NCBI GenBank assembly: GCA_016284115.1
Contig: JAEEOD010000101.1
Span: forward strand, 1-11,775
DNA length: 11,775 bases
DNA from: Bacteroidaceae bacterium
GTDB taxonomy: Bacteria > Bacteroidota > Bacteroidia > Bacteroidales > Bacteroidaceae
Reading direction: 5' to 3'
Shown here: one piece after another, positions 6,082-11,775 of the stretch
Numbering within the stretch: the first letter of the stretch is position 1
How the letters are laid out: every line of letters starts with the position of its first letter
Program-made: the position numbers and the translations under genes
The notes under the pieces: model-generated
Told to the model about the DNA's origin: nothing
The model's input: the letters and a program-made list of their open reading frames with translations, nothing else
Database searches by the model: none

Positions 6082-6996
6082 TTAAAGGCTTGAGTTAAGG
6101 CGGGTGGTACGGCCACGAATAAAGTCGAATAGTCCGCGCAAGGAGGCCTTAGCGAGTGTAGGCTTGCGCTGGAAGGTGTATTTAAGCATATCGCGTGGTG
6201 CAACGATGAGTAGCAGATAGGCGTAGGTGAGATAGCGCTTGGGAGCAGATACATTACGCTTGGCAAACAAAAGGCGGTTGCGGGTGATGTAGTAGGTGCG
6301 TAGCGGACTGTTCTGCCCGGTTGTCTGGCTCTCCTTATGGAAGATTGTAGAGGCAGGGTCGTACCAGATGCTGTAGCCTGCACGACGGATAAGAACCGAC
6401 CAGTCTAACTCTTCATAATACAGGAAATAGCATTCGGGCATGAGTCCTGTTTTTTCTATAGTTTCACGCTTTATCATCATAGCTGCACCATGAGCGTATG
6501 GAGTAGGGTGGGGGGTGTCATACTGTCCGTGATCCTCTTCGCCGAAGCCTATGGGATGGTTGCGCAGCGTGATGGAAGAGAGCGGGGTGTAGCCAGCATA
6601 TTGGATGGGATGAGTTCCCCATGTGAACCTTATCTTAGGGCAGACCACGCCAATAGTGTCATCAGAACGCAAACGGTCGATAAGTGGCTGAAAGGAACAA
6701 TTACTACTTACCTCCTTCTCTCCCAGCACCGTGTCGTTGTTGACAAAGTAGAGATACCTACCGTGGGCGGCTCTAATGCCTAGGTTGTTGCCACCGGCGA
6801 AGCCTAGGTTTTTCTCGCTGCGGATGACGGTGATATGAGGGTAACGTTGCTTAAGGATGGCGGCCTCGTCAATAGTAGAGCCGTTGTCCACAACAATGAT
6901 TTCCATTCCATCGGAAAAAAGAATGGTATCAATCAATGCGCAGGTATCGTCCAACCCATTGAAATTGACTGTTATAACAGATAACAGAATGTCCAA
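6082..6996 (-). CDS. GT2 glycosyltransferase, COG1216 (rhamnosyltransferase-like), TTG start
   Basis: This is a 304-residue soluble or peripheral GT-A glycosyltransferase. It starts with the typical first strand and loop, SVITVNFNG. It has V-D-N-G-S at 36-40, N-L-G-F-A-G-G-N-N at 63-71, the metal-binding N-N-D at 86-88, and E-E-L-D-W at 195-199 with a following H-K-E at 220-222. This is the COG1216 pattern of transferases that add rhamnose and other sugars to lipid-linked repeat units in the cytoplasm. The start is TTG at 6996. An in-frame TGA lies two codons upstream, and the next ATG (residue 31) would remove the first beta strand, so TTG is the only start that keeps the fold. It follows the Wzy-like gene by 31 bp. 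The C-terminus is basic (about 270-304), suggesting membrane association. Sugar specificity is not deducible. Confidence 0.9.
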   Translation of the reverse strand: MDILLSVITVNFNGLDDTCALIDTILFSDGMEIIVVDNGSTIDEAAILKQRYPHITVIRSEKNLGFAGGNNLGIRAAHGRYLYFVNNDTVLGEKEVSSNCSFQPLIDRLRSDDTIGVVCPKIRFTWGTHPIQYAGYTPLSSITLRNHPIGFGEEDHGQYDTPHPTPYAHGAAMMIKRETIEKTGLMPECYFLYYEELDWSVLIRRAGYSIWYDPASTIFHKESQTTGQNSPLRTYYITRNRLLFAKRNVSAPKRYLTYAYLLLIVAPRDMLKYTFQRKPTLAKASLRGLFDFIRGRTTRLNSSL

Positions 6997-7027
6997 GGTT
7001 CAAATCCAATACTATATTTTCAACGTT

Positions 7028-8548
7028 CTATACCCTGCTATTCATTTTCTTTTCCGCTTTCAGCCGTTTCTTTTCTTCTTGCACGGCTAATAGTTTTTTC
7101 TCATGCATAATCCACTCTGGCTCAATATAAGGCAACAAATAGACGAGAGCTAAACCTCCGTAGAATACAAAGCAATTGGGGAACTGCATCAGTACTTGAT
7201 TGCCATATCCGCCTAATTGCATGGCAGCAAATCCACTTATTAATCCAGCCCCAATTCCTCGCAAGGAAGAACTAGTAAGTTTGAATAGCACCACCCTGCT
7301 AGCCCCTAAAAACATGAGGCCAGTTGTAAACAAGAAGATAATGAGGCCCACTATTCCTGTTCGAACCCAGATAGATACATACTCGGAATCTGCGGGAATG
7401 TAACTCAATGTGTAATACTTATTGCCAGGAGGAACGTCGCCAGTCCTAACTCCTACTCCCAAGCCGAAAGGAAGGTCGTGCATATATTTCTTTATGGCTT
7501 GCTTATTGACTTCGCGCGTACCGGTAGAGGCTTCGTTCTTGTCGAAGGTGGATCTCATTCGACGTATCATCTGGTTGCCACTGCCAATGTTTGTGAAGGC
7601 AATGATATAGAAAAAGATGAATCCTGCAGCACCAACGGAAATGGTTAGCTTTACCGATTTAGCCAATAGGGTATAGACTACAAATCCAAAGAGAAAGCAG
7701 GCCATTGCAGTTCGAGTACCAGTGGGGAAAAAGCCCCATGTGCAAGCAAGACCTACCGCAAGGAAAAATAACTTATATTTCATTATTTTGGCGGTAATAC
7801 CAAAAACCAAGAATGCTACAGCTGTTGAAGCTATGCCCACGCCTGCTGCTGCTGCATCTGTATAAATGGAGAAATAACGGACAAGCGTACCGTTATTGAC
7901 CAAATGTGTCCTGCTGCTATGTATAAATGCTGTTTCGTTGGCGGTTAACCCCATGTTTTTTTGCTTCCATAGCCAGAATACAGAGAATAAAGCTAAGCCT
8001 CCCCAAATGAGCAAATACTTATAGAGCTTAGGGCAATTATCTATGTAAAGTGAGAATACTATTAGCGCATAAAAGATTTGGAAACCCAACTGGCGTGCAC
8101 CTGTTAGCCAAAGGGGGAAATCGAATCCTAGACCACATGAATCGTTGAATATCTGCAAAAAGAGAAACGAACACCAAATGAGCAAAGCAAACGACATGGT
8201 GTTGAAAAGACGATTGAATTGTGTGTCCTTTACATCAATGATAACCAAGGCAATCAAAAGAATCTCAAGAGATTCATTATATAATGACGTCGGAATACCC
8301 TCTGGCCGTGGAAAGGATTTCATGGACACTAGGTAATTAACAAATATCAGTGTCCAGAAAAGGAACATCCTAAATTTGAACGACAGGATGATGACTATCG
8401 CCACCACTGGAAGAAGGCATACCATGGCAAAAGCCCCGAAACCAGCATGATAGAACTGATAGAGAGCCAATGCAAAGAGAAGGAGGAGGATGGCTATTCT
8501 TCCTCCTCCCAATTCTCCTGTTGACGTCCTGAATGATGAGCTACTCAT
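7028..8548 (-). CDS. O-antigen polymerase/ligase family membrane protein (Wzy-like)
   Basis: This is a 506-residue polytopic protein with about ten to twelve membrane helices. It has a central T-G-T-R-T motif (276-280) and a long, probably periplasmic loop (about 320-390) containing G-T-R-E-V and P-F-G-L-G-V-G. This is the arrangement of the O-antigen ligase/Wzy superfamily (PF04932). In a locus with a flippase and a co-polymerase, the likely role is polymerisation of lipid-linked repeat units at the periplasmic face. Sequence alone does not separate polymerase from ligase. A soluble tail (about 477-506), rich in lysine and glutamate, follows the last helix and is probably cytoplasmic. The ATG at 8548 lies 12 bp after the co-polymerase stop, consistent with one transcript. 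An N-terminal serine/glycine-rich stretch (2-16) precedes the first helix. Confidence 0.85.
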   Translation of the reverse strand: MSSSSFRTSTGELGGGRIAILLLLFALALYQFYHAGFGAFAMVCLLPVVAIVIILSFKFRMFLFWTLIFVNYLVSMKSFPRPEGIPTSLYNESLEILLIALVIIDVKDTQFNRLFNTMSFALLIWCSFLFLQIFNDSCGLGFDFPLWLTGARQLGFQIFYALIVFSLYIDNCPKLYKYLLIWGGLALFSVFWLWKQKNMGLTANETAFIHSSRTHLVNNGTLVRYFSIYTDAAAAGVGIASTAVAFLVFGITAKIMKYKLFFLAVGLACTWGFFPTGTRTAMACFLFGFVVYTLLAKSVKLTISVGAAGFIFFYIIAFTNIGSGNQMIRRMRSTFDKNEASTGTREVNKQAIKKYMHDLPFGLGVGVRTGDVPPGNKYYTLSYIPADSEYVSIWVRTGIVGLIIFLFTTGLMFLGASRVVLFKLTSSSLRGIGAGLISGFAAMQLGGYGNQVLMQFPNCFVFYGGLALVYLLPYIEPEWIMHEKKLLAVQEEKKRLKAEKKMNSRV

Positions 8549-8560
8549 CTAAGTGATGTG

Positions 8561-10735
8561 TTATTTTGCCCTATTATTTTCTACGGCTGTGATACCCATC
8601 TGCGAAATGCGATAAACAAAGTTGTTGAACTTAGTGTAAGGCGGCAGCTGGCCCACAAACTCCTCAACGGCATAGCGCTGTGCCTCTGTAAGGTACATAA
8701 ACAGCGTATCCTTCTTCTCTAAGCGTGACTCCAACTCCTTAAGCGCCTTCTGGTCAACATCTTTCCATGTGCGGTTAGCGCGTGTCACCATCAGGTTGAC
8801 CGTGCCCAAATTGAGCAGGGCAGACGAAATGGAATTGTCATCGAGGTTGGGATATTCAATGATAGCTATCTCATCGGGAAGTATATCGGGACAGATGTCC
8901 TTGATATCCTTGGCCATGACATAGCGGCTGTCATCGGCCAGAAAGTCTTCATCATAAGTAAGACGACGTACTTGAAGGCCAATACTCAACCAGTAGTTCT
9001 CCAATTCCTCAGCCAAATGACTCTTACCATTGCCGGAATCGGTGGAGAGGAGATTGAGCACATTTTGCTGCCCCTGCTGGAAATGAGGTAGCAACGCCTT
9101 GCTGAGCTGACGCAACGCCATGTCGCTGATAGTCTTGTTGAAGCGGCGATAGCGCATGGTGCTTTCGCGTGGATAACATCCCATGACAGGAATCTTCGTG
9201 ATGCGTTCTGAGCGCATGCGGTCACGCAGCGTACGGTCAAGCAACTCAATAATGAAAAAGTAGAGAGCAGTTAAGAAGAACGTCAGCATGAAGGCTCCCA
9301 GAAGGATCATCATGCGATTAGTGGGCTGGGCGTTCAGGGGGAACACCGGCGGGTTCAGCTGCTTGAGGGTAGCGGTAGACATTTGCAGGTTGCGCTGGCG
9401 CAGACGAGCTGCATTTAACGCACGGAGCATTTCCATATAATTGGCCTCGATGAAACCGATATGGCGAGCTTTACGATCGATGGTAGCTCCAAGTGGAGAG
9501 TAGAACTTGTATTGGTCATCGATTCTCCCACGCATATACTCCCAAACGCCAATTTCTGCTTTCGTCTTTTCTAACAGGATAACCTGTTCTAGCCAACGCT
9601 CAATAAGATCTCTTGCCTTTATGCCTGTATCTGTGCTGTAGGTCTCAGCCTCAATGGTAGAGGTGTATTGCTTCACCTCGGCCGTGGCTGCGGCTAATTC
9701 TCTTTCAGCTTTAGCTAACTCCAACTGCGCCTCTGCATTGTTGCCACCGTTCTCACTGCTCATCAGTTTCAGGTTTGCGATACGTGACTGCAGACGAGAT
9801 ATGTCACGCACCAGTTCTGTAAAATGCTGGTTGGACTCAATCACCTTCTGGCGGTCACCTAGCTGACGCTTGAAATAGTTGATGAGTGCCTCAGTAGTAG
9901 CCTGATTTTTTCTCAACTCATTCTCTGTTGCCTGCTGGTTCATTTCCAAGATGGTGAGTTGTTTTGTCTGCTCACCATAGTTGATGATACGGTGGCGTAC
10001 GTTATAGTTAATGAGGTCGTTCTCTGCTGTATTAAGTACCTTGCTCAATTTGGCCACTTCACGTTCAAAGAACTTGATAACGTTGAGTGTCTCGCCATAG
10101 CGCAGTTGCTGGTACTGATGGGCAAAGACGCGGTTAAGGATGTCGAGCGTATTATAGCAGATACCAGGATCATTTGCAGAATAAGAAATGTCGATAATGT
10201 CGCTACCTTCTAAACGCAGTACTTTGAGACGGCTGACAATGCTCTTGATACTAAAATAAGGATGATTGTTCAGCAAGTTGTATAGGTAATTGTCCTGCGA
10301 AGGTTTCTCAAAGGCAGCAAGGCGCGCATAAGAGTCATCTTCGTTGTTTTGAATCAATGCCCTTACATCGGCGGGAACTGAAGCATATAACTCACGGAAA
10401 TGCTGAGCCTGCATATAGTTGTTGTCCTTGTTCTGGTTGCCATAGAGCATACAGCGGGCAAACAGACGCAAGGCTACCTCATGAATGGTATTGTCCGTCT
10501 GGATAATCAGCATTAGATTGGTGATGTTAGCTTGAGAATTACCACCGCCGGCACCTAAACCGCCCTCAATGTTGTAAGCTGTTATCATACCAGTATAAAT
10601 AGTAGTGTTGGCATCGTAGGTGCGTTCCATGTTGCGTGTGAGGAACCATGCAACAATAACAGCAATAAGGGGAAGGATGACCAGATACCAGCGTATCTTG
10701 TACAAAAACCTGACGATATATCTGAATATGTCCAT
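8561..10735 (-). CDS. Wzc/Wzz-type polysaccharide co-polymerase with degenerate P-loop domain
   Basis: This is a 724-residue chain-length determinant. A first membrane helix (about 15-33) is followed by a large periplasmic region with long coiled-coil stretches (about 220-360). Next comes the proline-rich N-P-P-V-F-P segment (461-466) that precedes the second helix (about 475-498), as in Wzz proteins. The cytoplasmic C-terminal domain resembles a bacterial tyrosine kinase ATPase. It has a P-loop, T-D-S-G-N-G-K-S at 565-572. The region expected to be Walker A' reads L-T-Y-D-E-D (592-597), and the Walker B position reads I-I-E-Y-P-N rather than the usual hydrophobic-D-x-P. The C-terminal tyrosine cluster is absent; only Tyr700 and Tyr708 lie near the end. 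It may bind nucleotide without autophosphorylating. It would control chain length with the Wzy-like protein encoded 12 bp downstream. The co-polymerase call is firm; kinase loss is inference. Confidence 0.88.
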   Translation of the reverse strand: MDIFRYIVRFLYKIRWYLVILPLIAVIVAWFLTRNMERTYDANTTIYTGMITAYNIEGGLGAGGGNSQANITNLMLIIQTDNTIHEVALRLFARCMLYGNQNKDNNYMQAQHFRELYASVPADVRALIQNNEDDSYARLAAFEKPSQDNYLYNLLNNHPYFSIKSIVSRLKVLRLEGSDIIDISYSANDPGICYNTLDILNRVFAHQYQQLRYGETLNVIKFFEREVAKLSKVLNTAENDLINYNVRHRIINYGEQTKQLTILEMNQQATENELRKNQATTEALINYFKRQLGDRQKVIESNQHFTELVRDISRLQSRIANLKLMSSENGGNNAEAQLELAKAERELAAATAEVKQYTSTIEAETYSTDTGIKARDLIERWLEQVILLEKTKAEIGVWEYMRGRIDDQYKFYSPLGATIDRKARHIGFIEANYMEMLRALNAARLRQRNLQMSTATLKQLNPPVFPLNAQPTNRMMILLGAFMLTFFLTALYFFIIELLDRTLRDRMRSERITKIPVMGCYPRESTMRYRRFNKTISDMALRQLSKALLPHFQQGQQNVLNLLSTDSGNGKSHLAEELENYWLSIGLQVRRLTYDEDFLADDSRYVMAKDIKDICPDILPDEIAIIEYPNLDDNSISSALLNLGTVNLMVTRANRTWKDVDQKALKELESRLEKKDTLFMYLTEAQRYAVEEFVGQLPPYTKFNNFVYRISQMGITAVENNRAK

Positions 10736-10740
10736 AATAT

Positions 10741-10756
10741 TATACTTTATACTTTA
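10741..10756. repeat. Short 7-bp tandem repeat between TolC-like and co-polymerase genes
   Basis: The plus strand reads tatactt twice in succession followed by ta, a 7-bp unit present about 2.3 times. It lies inside the 32-bp gap 10736-10767, immediately upstream of the co-polymerase start. It is short enough to be chance. It is listed because two other 7-bp tandem runs occur inside the GT2 gene at 2216-3463. Confidence 0.5.
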
Positions 10757-10767
10757 ATGGTCCTGAT

Positions 10768-11727
10768 TTACTTGTTCTTAGCTGCTTTTTCTGCTAACTT
10801 GGCTTCTTTTTCTGCCCGACGGGCTGCTTCCTGCTCTCTCTTGATTTGTTCTTGAGTGGCACGACGTATGCGGCGTTCCACTTCTTTGTTTTCGCGGGCT
10901 ATCTGACGTTCAGTCTTCACCACATCTTCATCAAGTGTAATCTCAGTAGTTGTATTAGTGATGATGGGCGTATGTGTCAAAATCTCCAAAGTAATAATGT
11001 CCGTCGTGATAGATGTGAGCAAACCTTGATAGGTTTGTACGGCGGATTGTCCTCGTTGACCTGTCCAAGCATAGTCCTCTATGTCGAAGTTTCCGTCATG
11101 AAACTGCCTCTCGTTCAGTTCTGTGGCACCTTGATAGATAGCGGCATTTTCGCCTGCTGTTTTCAACGCGGTAAGGTTGTTGGTGATTTTTACATAGAGT
11201 GTGGCAATCTGTAGCTTCAGATTATCATAGGCAATATCTTTTTGCAGGCGTGCCTGTTCTACTTGCATCTGCTTACGTCTGACTGCAGCCCCTAAGTCAA
11301 GGATGTCTTCCACAGGAATACTGAGGTTCACACCCACGTTCCAATAGCTCTGCTCGTTTCCCTGGAATTGTTGAAATAGCGGAGTGTAGACATCCGATCC
11401 GTTGCTCCACATATCGGTCTTACCATAACTGTAGCTGGCGTGGCCATGCACATAGGAAAAGATGTGCTTTCGTTGCTTAGCTACCTCTGCCTGAGCTATT
11501 TCCTGCGCTTTTGCTAAAGTAAGAATAGCAGGTGTGGATTTGGCGTTTTCAAAGAGTACTGACAATGGCGGTAGTTTAAAGTTTGAGAAATATATATCCT
11601 TTTCAACGCTGGAGTCGAAAAAGCCAGCGCTGATACCGCTATCATCTGCTCTCGACTGAGCTGAAACTCCCATGGTAACCGATGCCAGAAGGAGAGAAAT
11701 AAAGAACTTTCTGAGACTTGATTTCAT
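10768..11727 (-). CDS. Short TolC-like outer-membrane protein with charged C-terminal tail
   Basis: This 319-residue protein starts with a type I signal peptide (M1 to about A23, cleavage after V-S-A). It then shows TolC-like order: helices (about 55-90), a candidate barrel hairpin (about 91-138, with aromatic-rich S-Y-V-H-G-H-A-S-Y-S-Y-G and S-Y-W-N-V-G-V-N-L-S-I-P), and long helices (about 145-255) containing A-R-L-Q-K-D-I-A-Y-D-N-L and a TolC-like E-R-Q-F-x-x-G. Ordinary TolC proteins are about 430-490 residues with two such repeats, so this looks like a single-repeat form. The last 50 or so residues are dense in E, K, R and A and probably form a charged periplasmic helix. It is the first complete gene of the set and lies 32 bp before the co-polymerase, suggesting a role in polymer export. 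It is not a Wza/OPX protein by any motif I can see. Confidence 0.75.
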   Translation of the reverse strand: MKSSLRKFFISLLLASVTMGVSAQSRADDSGISAGFFDSSVEKDIYFSNFKLPPLSVLFENAKSTPAILTLAKAQEIAQAEVAKQRKHIFSYVHGHASYSYGKTDMWSNGSDVYTPLFQQFQGNEQSYWNVGVNLSIPVEDILDLGAAVRRKQMQVEQARLQKDIAYDNLKLQIATLYVKITNNLTALKTAGENAAIYQGATELNERQFHDGNFDIEDYAWTGQRGQSAVQTYQGLLTSITTDIITLEILTHTPIITNTTTEITLDEDVVKTERQIARENKEVERRIRRATQEQIKREQEAARRAEKEAKLAEKAAKNK

Positions 11728-11735
11728 AACGGATT

Positions 11736-11775
11736 TTAAACATTTTCTTTCTGCACGAAGGAGAACAGCGTGCGG
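11736..11775 (-). CDS. Possible 3' end of an upstream gene (partial)
   Basis: On the minus strand the frame entering from the window edge reads RTLFSFVQKENV and then stops at TAA (11738-11736), nine bases before the TolC-like ATG at 11727. The length and position fit the tail of another gene of the same operon. Twelve residues are too few to name it. The two other minus-strand frames are also open across this stretch, so the reading frame is a guess from the close spacing. Confidence 0.35.
   Translation of the reverse strand, partial: RTLFSFVQKENV

Noticed and set aside
6075..6383. Open frame on the minus strand overlapping the end of the COG1216 glycosyltransferase
   Set aside because: It lies wholly over a well-supported gene in another frame and has a low-complexity Ser/Pro/Ala-rich translation with no recognisable domain.
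8986..9249. 87-codon minus-strand frame within the co-polymerase P-loop region
   Set aside because: Out-of-frame overlap with the co-polymerase, cysteine/serine-rich translation and no domain.
10846..11214. 122-codon plus-strand open frame antisense to the TolC-like gene
   Set aside because: It is the longest plus-strand open frame but is fully antisense to a convincing gene, with no promoter or recognisable motif.

Overview
The window is a compact, single-direction cell-surface polysaccharide (capsule or exopolysaccharide) locus, almost certainly from a member of the Bacteroidota and most likely the order Bacteroidales (Prevotella/Bacteroides-like). The organism call rests on four things. 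The one clear promoter has the Bacteroidota form (TTTG, 19 bases, TACTTTTG). None of the starts has a strong Shine-Dalgarno sequence. The proteins look like Bacteroidales polysaccharide-locus proteins. There are short 7- and 8-bp tandem repeats of a kind I associate with this group. Genus is not resolved.

Every convincing gene is on the minus strand, so transcription runs from high to low coordinates. In that order: the last codons of a possible upstream gene (11736-11775); a short TolC-like outer-membrane protein (10768-11727); a Wzc/Wzz-type polysaccharide co-polymerase with a degenerate P-loop domain (8561-10735); a Wzy/O-antigen-ligase-type membrane protein (7028-8548); a COG1216-type GT2 glycosyltransferase with a TTG start (6082-6996); a membrane-anchored SGNH/sialate-O-acetylesterase-like protein (4761-6059); an internal promoter (4708-4738); two tandem paralogous membrane GT2 proteins, the first with damaged catalytic motifs (3464-4684) and the second with intact ones (2216-3463); an AT-rich acyltransferase-3 family protein (1147-2151); and a Wzx-type flippase that runs off the window (1-1125).

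A reasonable working model, inferred from families, is a Wzx/Wzy-dependent pathway. Glycosyltransferases build a lipid-linked repeat unit, the flippase moves it across the inner membrane, Wzy polymerises it, the co-polymerase sets chain length, and the acyltransferase and esterase add and remove O-acyl groups. The TolC-like protein may take part in export. Absent from the window are the initiating phosphoglycosyltransferase, a recognisable Wza/OPX protein and nucleotide-sugar synthesis genes.

The most unusual features are in the tandem GT2 pair. The upstream copy looks like a pseudoenzyme, and its stop codon abuts the start codon of the intact copy. The intact copy carries three in-frame peptide insertions, each encoded by a different short tandem repeat and each missing from the paralogue.

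The gaps between genes are 0 to 76 bp, so there is no gene-free stretch longer than 300 bases. I saw no rRNA, tRNA, CRISPR array, insertion sequence or convincing terminator.
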